Shown piece after piece: positions 1-12,500 of a stretch of DNA of 12,500 nt. The position numbers and the translations under genes are program-made. The notes under the pieces were generated by a model that was not told the origin of the DNA, made no database searches, and worked only from the letters and a program-made list of their open reading frames with translations. Source of the stretch: Botryococcus braunii (lineage: Eukaryota; Chlorophyta; Trebouxiophyceae); contig KV908368.1 in the NCBI GenBank assembly GCA_002005505.1, positions 306,552-319,051 on the forward strand, read 5' to 3'. The first letter of the stretch is position 1, and every line of letters begins with the position of its first letter.

Positions 1-479
1 CCTATGGAAGTGAGCTCGCCAACTGACTGACAAGAGATGATGAGCCGTCTCAAAGTTAGCTCCACAATAAACTCTGCAGTTCAGCACTTACATGCGCGAA
101 TGATGAACCATGAAGGCATAATCAATGTGCATGCGAGTGACCCTGTCCGGGTTATACCATGTTCGGAGGAGCATGGTGTCTTCAAACTTTACTTATGATC
201 ACCATCCCAGAATATTTGCAACTGGAGGAGACAGGGACCATTTGTCATACTGGTAATACCTAGGGCGAAAGGTCCATGACAATCTCGCCAGACAGCCCAA
301 GATGCCTGAGACATTTGCGCTTTGAAGTCCCCAAAAAATGCATACCCAGTTTTCTGCTTAAATTACGCATGGTGTCTGACGGTGCAGCATGACATGTATC
401 CTTGTCCCTATCAAAAGACTCACTAATGGGGGCCTAAGCGTGAATAACTGATAGAGATTCTCCAGCAATAAATGTAATG

Positions 480-481
<2 letters not shown>
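1..481. other. No recognised gene
   Basis: Both strands were read for kinase motifs and other coding signatures and nothing was identified. This could be intron of the left kinase gene if that gene extends leftwards. Confidence 0.5.
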
Positions 482-538
<57 letters not shown>

Positions 539-666
539 TTTGTGTGTGTGTGTGTGTGTGTGTGTTTGTTTGTGTGTGTGTGTGCGTGTGTGTGTGTGTG
601 CGTGTGTGTGTGCGTGTGTGTGTGTGCGTGTGTGTATGTATGCGTGTGTATGCGTGTGTGTTTGTG

Positions 667-731
<65 letters not shown>
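482..731. repeat. Imperfect (TG)n microsatellite, 250 bp
   Basis: About 125 TG units are interrupted by TTTG, CG and TATG variants, mainly between 536 and 671. Both strands give spurious open frames of alternating Cys-Val or His-Thr, which are not genes. The interruptions cluster in the middle, and the flanks (482-535 and 684-731) are pure. Confidence 0.98.
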
Positions 732-733
<2 letters not shown>

Positions 734-1296
734 GGCCTCCGTGCATGCGTGTTAGAGGAGCCATGAGTTGCTTCTCGGGGAGGGGTTTGTTGGAATGCCC
801 AGAGGCTTCCAGTTACAAGAGGAAGAGACAAACTCTCACTTAGCTGGGCTGTGGCCCACCTATTATGGAAAACCTTATCCTTCTTGGAGCTTCCAATCGC
901 ATTTGGGAAGTTGCTAATGGAGCAGGAAAAACTGTTTGTCACCGGAAGTGCCTCTGCGGATCAAGTAGAGTAGCGGTAGGAAGGGGGTCAAAAAGAGTGG
1001 AGGGGCGAAAGTATCCAATAGACCCGCGATTGCGGATACACTGGGTAGGCAAACACAGTAAGAATTTATCAGGTTTGTTTGTCAGTGTCTGCAGGTGTTA
1101 TATTTCAAAGCTATTACTTTGTGAAATGCAGTCAGTGCCTTTCCTCAAGGTGTATATCAGGTTTGTTTGCCAGCATCTGCAAGTGTCTTAATGCATAGCC
1201 TTCAGCCTTTCTGTAGTGGAGTCCTTGGCATCCCTTATGTCGTAAAAGATTTGCTTGTTGCAGACCTGGTGAGAGTGTATCTGTGTCTGCCTGCAG
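732..1296. other. Presumed intron or flank of the left kinase exon
   Basis: It contains the 36-bp direct repeat and a good pyrimidine-rich acceptor at its end. A 50-nt stretch at 926-975 faintly resembles the subdomain X exon of the paralogue but is not open in the right frame. The 108-codon open frame at 865-1191 shows no recognisable domain. Confidence 0.5.
1067..1190. repeat. 36-bp imperfect direct repeat, period 88
   Basis: Copies at 1067-1102 and 1155-1190 both begin tatcaggtttgttt and differ at about six positions. They lie about 100-200 bases upstream of the left kinase exon, in presumed intron or flank. Confidence 0.85.
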
Positions 1297-1412
1297 GGTC
1301 CCGGAGGAGTGCTCCCAAGAGGTTGCGGATCTCATCACCCGTTGCTGCGCAGTGACGCCGGAAGACCGCCCCAGTGCAGTTGAAGTCATGCTCTTTTGTG
1401 AACGACAATTAG
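1297..1412 (+). CDS. Kinase C-terminal exon, paralogue of the minus-strand gene
   Basis: This 116-nt exon lies between acceptor gtctgcctgcag and donor AG|gtacgt. It begins with one base completing a codon, then reads VPEECSQEVADLITRCC, AVTPEDRPSAVEVM and LFCERQLG: subdomain XI of a TKL kinase, with the invariant Arg in DRPS. It matches the minus-strand exon at 7447-7562 at 23 of 39 residues, with identical length and identical start and end phases. If the final intron is not used, the frame runs to TAA at 1472-1474 (tail GTSAETQRSMPAQPPQL, then VLD). No convincing upstream exons (APE, SFG, TGE) were found between 1 and 1296, so the rest lies left of the window or this is a lone duplicated fragment. 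Confidence 0.85.
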
Positions 1413-1480
1413 GTACGTCTGCTGAAACGCAGAGAAGCATGCCTGCACAGCCCCCACAGCTTGTGCTAGACTAAAATAAA
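1413..1480 (+). other. Possible C-terminal tail, stop and AATAAA of the left kinase
   Basis: Reading straight through the donor at 1413, the frame stays open for about 20 codons and ends at TAA (1472-1474). It is immediately followed by AATAAA at 1475-1480. The tail is not conserved with that of the minus-strand paralogue. AATAAA so close to a stop may be chance, since green algae usually use other poly(A) signals. Either this is the true gene end or the strong gtacgt donor leads to a further exon. Confidence 0.3.
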
Positions 1481-2170
1481 CCGCAGGTACTCTAATCTAC
1501 TGGGGATCGGTGCACCAGAGGATCAGCAAGACTTGAGAAGTCTCTGTCACACTGCCTCTCCCATACTCTCCGAATGGGACAGCACGTGGGGCATAGGACA
1601 TGTCTTAAGTCTCTCTTATCTTGTAGCCAGGCGCCCAGTTGTTTGAATTATAACTTAATCATAAGGCCCAGGCGTTTGAGTTATAACGGCTGTGATGCAG
1701 GGAGCCCATAGTGGTGCGTGCATGAGGAGAGGCAGGCTTGTACCATCAAAATGGAGCTCTGTAATTTTCAAGTCAGAACGAGTTCACAAGAGCAAAGCAT
1801 CAAGGGTATTTTCTGATGTTTCTACACAGAGGAGAACAGCTACTTTTGCAGGAGAGCGACGAAAGCTCATACGAAGATGTACAGCACGGCGATGTAATGT
1901 ATGAGGGATGGACAGCAGCATTCTGACCAGGGACAAGGACCAAGAGGTGCAGCAGTGACTGTTGATTTTTCAGAGGAAATCTATTGCACGGCCCCGATGG
2001 TCTGATGCTTGGCTGTCCTACATGCTGTAGTTTGTCAAAAGGTGACGGTAACAAGCCCTCCCAAGCCTCTCCTGAAAGCTCACAATGAGGTTGGCTTGGT
2101 CAGGGTGGGTTCTGCCCCATCAAAGGAAGTTGTCATGTACGGGTCAACTGGACATATTCTGGATGGAGAC
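1481..2170. other. No recognised gene
   Basis: Apart from the 22-bp repeat, only short chance-length frames are seen. No motif was found. Confidence 0.5.
1633..1687. repeat. 22-bp direct repeat, period 33
   Basis: Copies at 1633-1654 and 1666-1687 share 19 of 22 bases (gcccag...ttataac). This is a small tandem-type duplication downstream of the left kinase exon, with no function suggested. Confidence 0.75.
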
Positions 2171-2171
2171 A

Positions 2172-2222
<51 letters not shown>

Positions 2223-2342
2223 CACACACACACACACAGTCTCTCTCTCTCTCTGTCTGTCTCTCTGTGTGTGTGTGTGTGTGCGAGTGAGTCTGTGTGT
2301 GTGTGTGTGTGTGTGTGTGTTCGTGAGTGTGTGTGGGTGTGG

Positions 2343-2438
<96 letters not shown>
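2171..2438. repeat. Compound (AC)n-(CT)n-(GT)n microsatellite
   Basis: AC units at 2171-2238 (broken by AAAA near 2219) pass into CT/GTCT at about 2240-2264 and then GT units to about 2437. The GT part has a few GAG, CGAG and GGGT variants at 2283-2350 and a pure stretch of about 88 bp at the end. Because AC and GT are reverse complements, the tract is an inverted repeat around the CT core. Confidence 0.97.
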
Positions 2439-2439
<1 letters not shown>

Positions 2440-3660
2440 ATCTATGTTGGTAGAACGGGAATTGGCCCTGACATCTTGGGGATAGATTATGGACCCCCAG
2501 TGGACCATTCTTTGGGACTCCGAAGTTGGGATCCGTATGCATGCTTAGTGTTATAGAATGAGTGACCCGCCTGGGGTGCCGCCGGGGAGTTGCTCAAGGG
2601 CAATTTTATGAAGTACATATGCACATTCCGGAGCTTTCTGTAAAAGAGCGTTCTGTGTGCCCACTGCTCTATGGATTGGATTGGGAATATGTGCGGGCTT
2701 AAATGCATGGCTGTTTTGGGACGGAATATCACTCCTTTCCAGGCAGCAAATTAACCTCTGGGATTTGATCTCTGGGCCTGATCAGTCACGGTACTTGGCA
2801 AGAGGCATAGTTGACACCCAAGGGCCCTCTCTGGTGCAGACGCTAGCATATGTGCTGATTGCCAACGAGGTCTCAGGCTTGCGGTACGCATCTGATGAAC
2901 TGGAAAAGTAATCTCAGTGTGGCTCATTGAGCATCCAGATGGCAGTAGCATCATTTTGCATAAATTGCACATGCACCACCCCTTCGAGACCAGGCCTGAG
3001 TACTGTTTCATGCATTGTGTCTCATGATAACGTAAGACACACTCGCTGTAACGTACTGACAACCACCGTCCTCTATATATTGCTTAGGATGCTATGCAAC
3101 TGGCAGCATGGTAGGTGGAAGAGTAGGTACGTCTTCCGAGCGTGATCTATAGGAAACTGTTTAAGTAGGCGATGCCTTTGCAACGTGCATGTGTTAAGTC
3201 TCGGCACGCCTACTGACAGTATATTCAAAAGACAGGATTCTCGCATATACATATATATGTGTCCATATGTGTGAGGAATTAGTGTGAATGATTCTTTGTC
3301 AGTGCTAGCACCCCTAAATTCATGACCTCTGCAGACGTCCGGAAGTCAGGGGTAAATCTTCAAGGTTAGAAGTCTCCGTCAGTTGTCAATTACAAACTCA
3401 GATACACGAGCCGAGTCCATCTATGAAGAGCGGGAGTTCTAATTTGGGAAATCAGGAAGTATGGCAATTGACAGGATTTTTGGCAGAAGCTTGTTAAAGG
3501 GTGTGGAAAGAAAGTGTTTAAAAAGTATACCGTGTGGCTGAAGAGGCTTCCCTTTCTATCTTATTGCTTTGGAGCTCTTGAATCTTGTCTCGAATTTGAA
3601 AACATTGCTCTGGGATGCTCCGGAGCTCCAAAGCTTTAGGAATGGGTGTGCGTTTCCCAG
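2439..3660. other. No recognised gene; two unassigned open stretches
   Basis: An 84-codon frame at 2657-2911 contains a splice-acceptor-like site (tcctttccag) at about 2733-2742 and the peptide QQINLWDLISGPDQSR before a gtactt donor, but no family is recognised. The frame opening at about 3569 leads into the candidate cyclase-like exon. The remainder is stop-rich. Confidence 0.4.
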
Positions 3661-3762
3661 ATTAGGTGCTGCTGACATTGTCACCTTTAAGCCAACCACA
3701 GCTTCAGCCGCATTTCAGGATATTATAGCAGCTTTTTCTCCGCTGCTTGGGGAGCTTATGTG
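3661..3762 (+). CDS. Weak candidate exon resembling the start of a class III nucleotide cyclase domain
   Basis: This 102-nt open stretch lies between acceptor gtgcgtttcccag and donor TG|gtaggg. It reads LGAADIVTFKPTTASAAF then QDIIAAFSPLLGELM. ADIVTF resembles the F-x-D-I-V-G-F-T strand of adenylyl/guanylyl cyclases, where the Asp binds metal. The following II and L fall at the spacing of the family's VV...L helix. Against this, GFT is TFK, no second exon with the ETIGD motif was found downstream, and the upstream frame is open too (from about 3569). It may be chance. Confidence 0.2.
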
Positions 3763-3780
3763 GTAGGGGTGGAAAGGGAA

Positions 3781-3797
3781 GGGGGGGGGGGGGGGGG
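3781..3797. repeat. G17 homopolymer
   Basis: This is a run of 17 G. A similar G15 run is at 4544-4558. Both are unstable tracts where the assembled length may be wrong. Confidence 0.95.
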
Positions 3798-4543
3798 AAG
3801 CATTGTTCTTTCTGGCAGGCTCACCTTTAGTAAATCCTGTGCCAGATGTACAATGTGTTCCATATTGCGGTGCATATCTTCTGGCATGCTTAGCGGTTTG
3901 CCGTGCTTGCAGTTGTCGGGAGTGTGTCATTTTATAATATTGTGTAGCTGGAAGCCACCCCGTGTAAGGTTACTCCACAGAGGTAGCGTTGTGGACCGTT
4001 GCTTGTTGACAGGCGCCGCCGTAGAGCTCAATCTAATTATTTAGCTTGTGAGCTGATGCAGACAGAGACTTCTCTGTATGCAGAACTTTAAGACTGTTAT
4101 GAGACCGTGTGTGGTTTTACATTATAAGTAATTAAGTGCTCATAAGTAGTTGAAGGCGGTGGCCAATGAGCTGATACGGACTTCAGAAGCAGATTTTGAA
4201 AAACACATAGGGGCTAGAAACCTACGGTAAAGATTTTTCTGGAGGTCTCACGACTCCAGATCAGTGGCTGGGAATAATGCTGCTGCCAGGTCGGGAATGT
4301 TCAGTATCGATACTGATGCTGTAGTCTAGGTGTAGAGGGAGTGCAATTTCAGTCTTGGGTATTTTTATATCATATTCCTTTCAACATTTTGGATCGAGCA
4401 TCCAGAGATTAAAGTTCTGATTTTGTAACTGTATTGATGAACTCTTTCCGAGACCACTCAAATTTGTGGTCAGTCTCCTTTAAAGGTGTACAGTCTCCTC
4501 ATGACCTCTTCCGATTCATCCACTCCCCCTAACCCCCCAACTC

Positions 4544-4558
4544 GGGGGGGGGGGGGGG
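4544..4558. repeat. G15 homopolymer
   Basis: A run of 15 G follows short C5 and C6 runs at about 4525-4538, so C-rich and G-rich segments face each other and could pair in single strands. Confidence 0.95.
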
Positions 4559-4941
4559 CAGCGCAACAGAAACTGGCCACGAAGTTGGTGTAACGTGCCT
4601 ATGAGCAGGCTTGCAGCTGCCATGATACATTGAGCGAAACCTATACCAATCCAAACAGACACGTGTGAGCTCAATATCAACCCACGACTGTCATAACTGC
4701 AGCAGGCAACCTTCCATTAGTCCCTCTTGGGACAACGCGTTTTAAATACCCAGTTAAGAAATGTTTTGGAGATATATATGTGAGTCCAGTTTGAGTGGGG
4801 TGCTTGGACACTTATGGAACATTCCATCTTGGAACGCTTCCTCGGTAGCAGGGTTGGGAAGAATCAGGGAACCCTGGATTGGGGAAATGCATGGGAGAGT
4901 TTTTTGGACAAGTGCTTTGGGACAGTCTTCTTTCAAAGGTG

Positions 4942-4959
4942 TGATCATGATCATGATCA
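4942..4959. repeat. 18-bp perfect palindrome
   Basis: Overlapping TGATCA units form a perfect 18-base palindrome that contains three GATC sites. It could form a hairpin or bind a dimeric factor, but nothing around it indicates a role. Confidence 0.85.
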
Positions 4960-5186
4960 GTACACTGATGAGGCAGGTGCAGCTCCACCTTTGTTTGCAT
5001 GGCATCCCCTGATTATAGCGGAAGTTTTCTGCTACCCCATGGCCGTGGAATATCTTCACTCTATCCAGATTTCTTTGTACATGTACCGTGCTCTGTACAG
5101 TGGCTAAACTCCCAGTTCGGATGGGGCACCTCCAATCTACTCAAGTTTAACATCCCACGGGAAAATGTCCGACCTTTTCAGATCCG

Positions 5187-5777
5187 GTGCGCCACACGGT
5201 ATTCTCACACCGTACACTACAAAAGTACACTACAGTGCTGTACAGTACCAACGTACCATCACTAGTGTACTCCAAAACGGCAGGTCCTAGGGATGCACCA
5301 ACGACATCCGTGAACTGGTGCTCTGTGAGGAACGACATCCATGACCAGCAACAAGGGCTGAAGACGAACAGCGATAACGTCATGACAGTCCGATACCTGG
5401 TTTGCATAGTTCCTCCCTCCTCTGAAGTACACTTTCAACGTACCTCGATATGGAAGTCTCACAACCCGTGGCAGACTGTACTTCAGTACGGGAGAAGAGT
5501 ATGCAAGCCACATCTGGACAGTCATTGGTCAGGGTTCACATCGTGTCTCGAGATCGGATGTCTGTCGAACGTCTCACAAGGAAAAGGCACGCGATATGTT
5601 CCAGAACACAACAATTTCGATAAACCAAGCTTAAGGAACGCAAGGTCACGGAGCTCGTCATTCGTCGCAAGGTCTCTCATCCCTGCTGAAGCCCCTTCAT
5701 GTGGGTCTTCTGGAAGGCCTTCAGCTCAGGCTAACATTGTCAATGCATGTCTGAAGCAGTGTTCGGCACCACCGTGA
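5187..5777 (+). CDS. Unrecognised 196-codon open frame
   Basis: This is the longest repeat-free open frame that does not overlap a recognised exon. It begins at ATG and ends at TGA. The product is Ser-, Arg- and Pro-rich, with no signal peptide, membrane segment or motif that I recognise. A run of this length is somewhat long for chance at this base composition. It has no clear neighbours, and the stretch after it to about 6780 is dense with stops in all frames. It may be an exon of an unknown gene, a relic, or noise. Confidence 0.15.
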   Translation: MRHTVFSHRTLQKYTTVLYSTNVPSLVYSKTAGPRDAPTTSVNWCSVRNDIHDQQQGLKTNSDNVMTVRYLVCIVPPSSEVHFQRTSIWKSHNPWQTVLQYGRRVCKPHLDSHWSGFTSCLEIGCLSNVSQGKGTRYVPEHNNFDKPSLRNARSRSSSFVARSLIPAEAPSCGSSGRPSAQANIVNACLKQCSAPP

Positions 5778-6912
5778 ACACTTCATTCATCTTCTTAAAG
5801 TGCTCTCGATCTCTCAAACCCTGGTCATGACCCTGAAAGGAAAACTCTTGCTATCCGGATCCGGACTTTTCTAGCACTACCACATGACACCAATTTTGTG
5901 CTCTGCCTAGACACGTGAAAAGGACTTTAGGGGCCCACTTCCACCACCTGATTGGACTTTTGCTATAAGACTAACGTGTTCCATGCCACTCTTTACAAAA
6001 GAAATCTCTCAAGATCTTTGACCCGACATAGTTTTCTGTTGACGTTCTGAAGGAGCTCCATTCCGTTGTCTATTTACTTAGTACCACATATCATAGAATG
6101 CTCACTATTGGTCCACATCAGAACTCTACAGAGTGCTAATACATTGCAAAGCATATGGCATTTTAGCCTCCTTCAGAACACATAACATCTTGGATTCGAG
6201 GACTCTCGAGGGCCACCAGATACAATGTGTATGCAATGTCAAAATCTTCATTCCTACGCAATTCACATTCCTATAGCTATCCTTTCAAAAGTTCGAATGA
6301 CGCACATTCACTTAGGCCATCATGAAGAAAGCCACATTGAAAGGGATTTCATCTGACAGATGGCAAACATGTTCATATCTACATATTTGACCTCACCAGA
6401 AAGGTTTTCGCTACCAGATACATCCTTGATGTAGTGCCGTAGCTACGGTGCGAGATTGTGTTTGAAAAGATTCGTTCCTCCTCTCCTGTAGACACGTGAC
6501 TATTTGGGCATCGGGGGCCTGAGACTGATATAGTTCGTTTTTTCCTTCAGCGATTCTTGCAGACTGATGGATAACCAGTACGGCATCTGCATCAACGATA
6601 CTATGTCCCAGAATCTATATCCAGACCATTATGCCTGACAGAGAGTGATAACCCAGAACTTCGGAGTAATGACCCAGATCTATATAGTAGGATCTTGTAG
6701 CCCTCAGAGCTGCAGGTAATGCCAGCGCAGTACCCCCCGACAACTCAAACCATCTGAAAGCTAATTAAACACTACTTCGTGGTAGTCCCCAAACCAAACC
6801 TGCCAGCATCCTTAAAGTTTCATTCCGGCCTGAAAAGAATTCTCCTGTCATTTCTGGCACTAGTCCCCAGAATTCCGACCAAGACATCTAGTATAACCAC
6901 CGTAAGTTTGCC
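5778..6912. other. ORF desert
   Basis: Nothing of 60 codons or more lies in any frame until the frames that open near 6780-6820. Translation of the plus strand in the frame of the 196-codon ORF region shows stops at about the random rate. I looked for reverse transcriptase, integrase and DDE transposase motifs and found none. Confidence 0.5.
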
Positions 6913-7038
6913 ACTTCCATACAAAACTCCGCATGTTGCATGCAGGAACGCCTCCTTCAACGAGGGGTGGGCACAACTTCCATACAAAACTCCGCATGTT
7001 GCATGCAGGAACGCCTCCTTCAACAAGGGGTGGGCACA
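6913..7038. repeat. 63-bp tandem duplication
   Basis: Two adjacent 63-bp copies (6913-6975 and 6976-7038) start with acttccatacaaaactccgc. They differ at one base (cgagg versus caagg) and are followed by a partial third start (acttc). The unit length is a multiple of three, so the frames stay open through both copies on each strand. No known protein is recognised in them. Confidence 0.97.
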
Positions 7039-7387
7039 ACTTCGGACACCCTGCAGGCGTTAAAACGTAGCATGTCCTCGAAGAGGAGGATGGTCAGGAA
7101 CCCGCACTTCTTCCGAAATTCTCCTTCCGCTATTAAGTGCATTAGTGCAGCATACGTTACACTAAATAACAGTACATTACAGTATCCTGATGGCAATACA
7201 AGCCAAAATGTAGCTGTTCACAAGTGTGACTTTCTGTGCAACTGGACTTCTAGAAACTCTGTGCGTCATCCACTTGCCCTGCGCAAACTTTTGCTCCAGA
7301 CAGTCTCACATCCGGTAGACGGCTACATGTATGTGCCGGACAGGATTAACTGGCCAGACGAGTCCAAAAACAGGTGTACCTCCAATA

Positions 7388-11743
<4,356 letters not shown>

Positions 11744-11817
11744 CTACACACCACCAATTACCCCCAGACAGAATTAATAACAAGGCTTGGATGTGGACCA
11801 TATTCCCACCCTTTCAC

Positions 11818-11896
11818 CCTCTTTTTGCTAGTTATAACATCGCCACAAGCAGCTCCCATCCGTCCTTCATGAAGAAAGTAGTGGACGTTCACACTT
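11818..11896 (-). CDS. Candidate kinase exon: end of VIa with LHEGR
   Basis: This is a putative 79-nt exon between acceptor ggttag and donor gtgaaag. Its phases match both neighbours: phase 2 from the exon at 12134-12180 (AG|A, Arg) and phase 0 into the DVKSPN exon. It reads SVNVHYFLHEGRM then GAACGDVITSKKR. HYFLHEGR resembles the helix E end (YLHEG) seen just before the catalytic loop. Joined to the next exon it gives KRDVKSPN, so Lys would replace the His of HRD, and the LH-to-RD spacing is about nine residues longer than usual. The 74-nt intron after it is much shorter than the other introns. The real exon may lie elsewhere. Confidence 0.35.
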
Positions 11897-12070
11897 CTAA
11901 CCTAAACGGCTAAACTAGCTAAATTGCGGATGCTATGCCACCCTTCCATATTTCTCACATGCCAGGCCACATACTAAGGTGGAAAGTGAAAACATATGTG
12001 TCGTAGATCGGTTCTTATTCTACTCTTTTCCATGGGGGAGACAATGTTCACAGCACCAGCACCTTTGTAA

Positions 12071-12115
12071 TACAGAAGCTGGGAGGCGATTCATTTCTTC
12101 TGTACAGAAGCTGGA
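12071..12115. repeat. Short direct repeat, period 32
   Basis: The 12-mer tacagaagctgg occurs at 12071 and again at 12103. It lies in the presumed intron between two candidate kinase exons. Confidence 0.7.
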
Positions 12116-12133
12116 AGGGAGTTTACTCCTCAC

Positions 12134-12180
12134 CTAGTTACAATCGCAGCCAACGCCAACTGTTCCCAAGAGAAAATACG
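12134..12180 (-). CDS. Candidate kinase exon: SWEQLALAAIVTR (helix E)
   Basis: This is a putative 47-nt exon that ends at a good donor (AG|gtgagg, phase 2). It reads RIFSWEQLALAAIVTR, resembling the W-x-x-R/Q-L-x-I-A-x-x-x-A-R pattern that opens subdomain VIa in TKL kinases. The acceptor (atgaag) follows a pyrimidine-rich stretch, but its last bases are not ideal, and the open frame continues upstream to about 12280, so the 5' boundary is uncertain. Phase agrees with the exon at 11818-11896. It is called on pattern and phase only. Confidence 0.4.
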
Positions 12181-12283
12181 CTTCATTTTGGCCCATGAGG
12201 ACGCCGCAGGCAAGGGGAAAAAATTTGCATCATAAGTAAATCTGCTTTTACTGCCTTCGAAGTGTGTAAATGATGACAATCAC

Positions 12284-12325
12284 ATGGAACATATGTCTTG
12301 AAGTACGAGAGACGGGTGGTTGCTG
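12284..12325 (-). CDS. Possible kinase exon: SNHPSLVLQDICS (subdomain IV)
   Basis: This is a short open stretch after a good acceptor (cctgtttgcag) and before a gtgatt donor. It reads SNHPSLVLQDICS, resembling the L-x-H-P-N-I-V-x-F-L-G segment of subdomain IV, and it lies on the expected side of the gene. Its phase (2) does not match the chosen start of the next candidate exon. No VTEY..GSL hinge segment was recognised between them. It is a weak call that could be chance. Confidence 0.2.
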
Positions 12326-12500
12326 CTGCAAACAGGACCGTGCATGCAAGTCACACAGCATCTTCAATTTTTACTCATTTGTTTGCTTTCCCATGCTTAC
12401 TCATTCCTTTTCTCTTGAGTTACCGAGGCACTTCAACCCAACACCTCCATTCCCATTAAGCCACTTATATTTTGCCACTGCAACTTAATACCTCCTTTCT
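12326..12500. other. No recognised gene (presumed kinase intron)
   Basis: The N-lobe exons of the minus-strand kinase would be expected here or further right. No glycine loop or VAIK motif was seen. Confidence 0.4.

Larger units (their letters stand above)
3798..5186. other. No recognised gene
   Basis: It holds the G15 run, the 18-bp palindrome and several overlapping frames under about 100 codons at 4754-5107 with no motif. From about 5080 to 5275 the sequence is unusually rich in GTAC tetramers. Confidence 0.5.

Noticed and set aside
358..942. Long frames coding alternating His-Thr or Cys-Val around 358-942, 2080-2556 and 10240-10675
   Set aside because: They are translations of TG/CA microsatellites and have no independent coding support.
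1132..1440. 102-codon minus-strand frame antisense to the left kinase exon
   Set aside because: Shadow of the plus-strand exon, with no motif of its own.
2570..2645. AAGELLKGN peptide resembling the kinase AAPELL segment
   Set aside because: The key Pro is Gly, no SFG/DVYSFG segment follows, and there are no matching splice phases.
3600..3680. TLLWDAPELQSF resembling the kinase APE motif in the same frame as the cyclase-like exon
   Set aside because: The spacing to ADI is too long for a kinase and no subdomain X follows. Probably coincidence.
6779..7063. VVPKPNLPASLKF as a retrotransposon reverse-transcriptase start
   Set aside because: Only the PKPN-like words match. No YxDD, no RNase H or integrase motif, and stops occur at random density upstream.

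Overview
The window looks like nuclear DNA from a eukaryote. It has very short exons flanked by GT/AG splice sites, long introns, many dinucleotide microsatellites and G/C homopolymers, and no bacterial-style packed genes. Roughly balanced base composition, long repeat-filled introns and a plant/algal-style TKL (tyrosine-kinase-like) kinase with the VPEECSQ motif fit a chlorophyte-type alga (a Dunaliella-like genome would fit). That assignment is inference, and nothing here fixes the species. No rRNA, tRNA, CRISPR array, bacterial operon or intact transposon was seen.

Right half, minus strand (about 12.3 kb down to 7.4 kb): the 3' part of a multi-exon protein kinase gene. No simple ORF call finds it, because each exon codes only about 16-39 residues. 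Four exons are well supported by motif order and matching splice phases: the catalytic loop and DVG region (11684-11743), the APE to DIFSFG region (9160-9257), subdomain X (8492-8542) and subdomain XI (7447-7562, possibly running to a stop at 7388). Weaker upstream exons at 11818-11896, 12134-12180 and perhaps 12284-12325 would supply subdomains VIa and IV. The glycine loop and the VAIK lysine must lie beyond 12500. The 2.4-kb intron holds a (GA)48 tract, a CA repeat, purine tracts and a C15A21 run.

Left end, plus strand: one exon (1297-1412) is a clear paralogue of the last kinase exon, with 23 of 39 residues identical, the same 116-nt length and the same splice phases. It either continues upstream out of the window or is a fragment. 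It lies tail-to-tail with the minus-strand gene.

Middle (about 1.5 to 7.4 kb): mostly non-coding or unrecognised. It holds a large compound AC/CT/GT microsatellite, G homopolymers, a weak candidate exon resembling the start of a class III nucleotide cyclase domain (3661-3762), an unrecognised 196-codon open frame, and a near-perfect 63-bp tandem duplication. No complete new multi-gene system is visible. The most useful result is the spliced kinase gene and its inverted paralogous exon.
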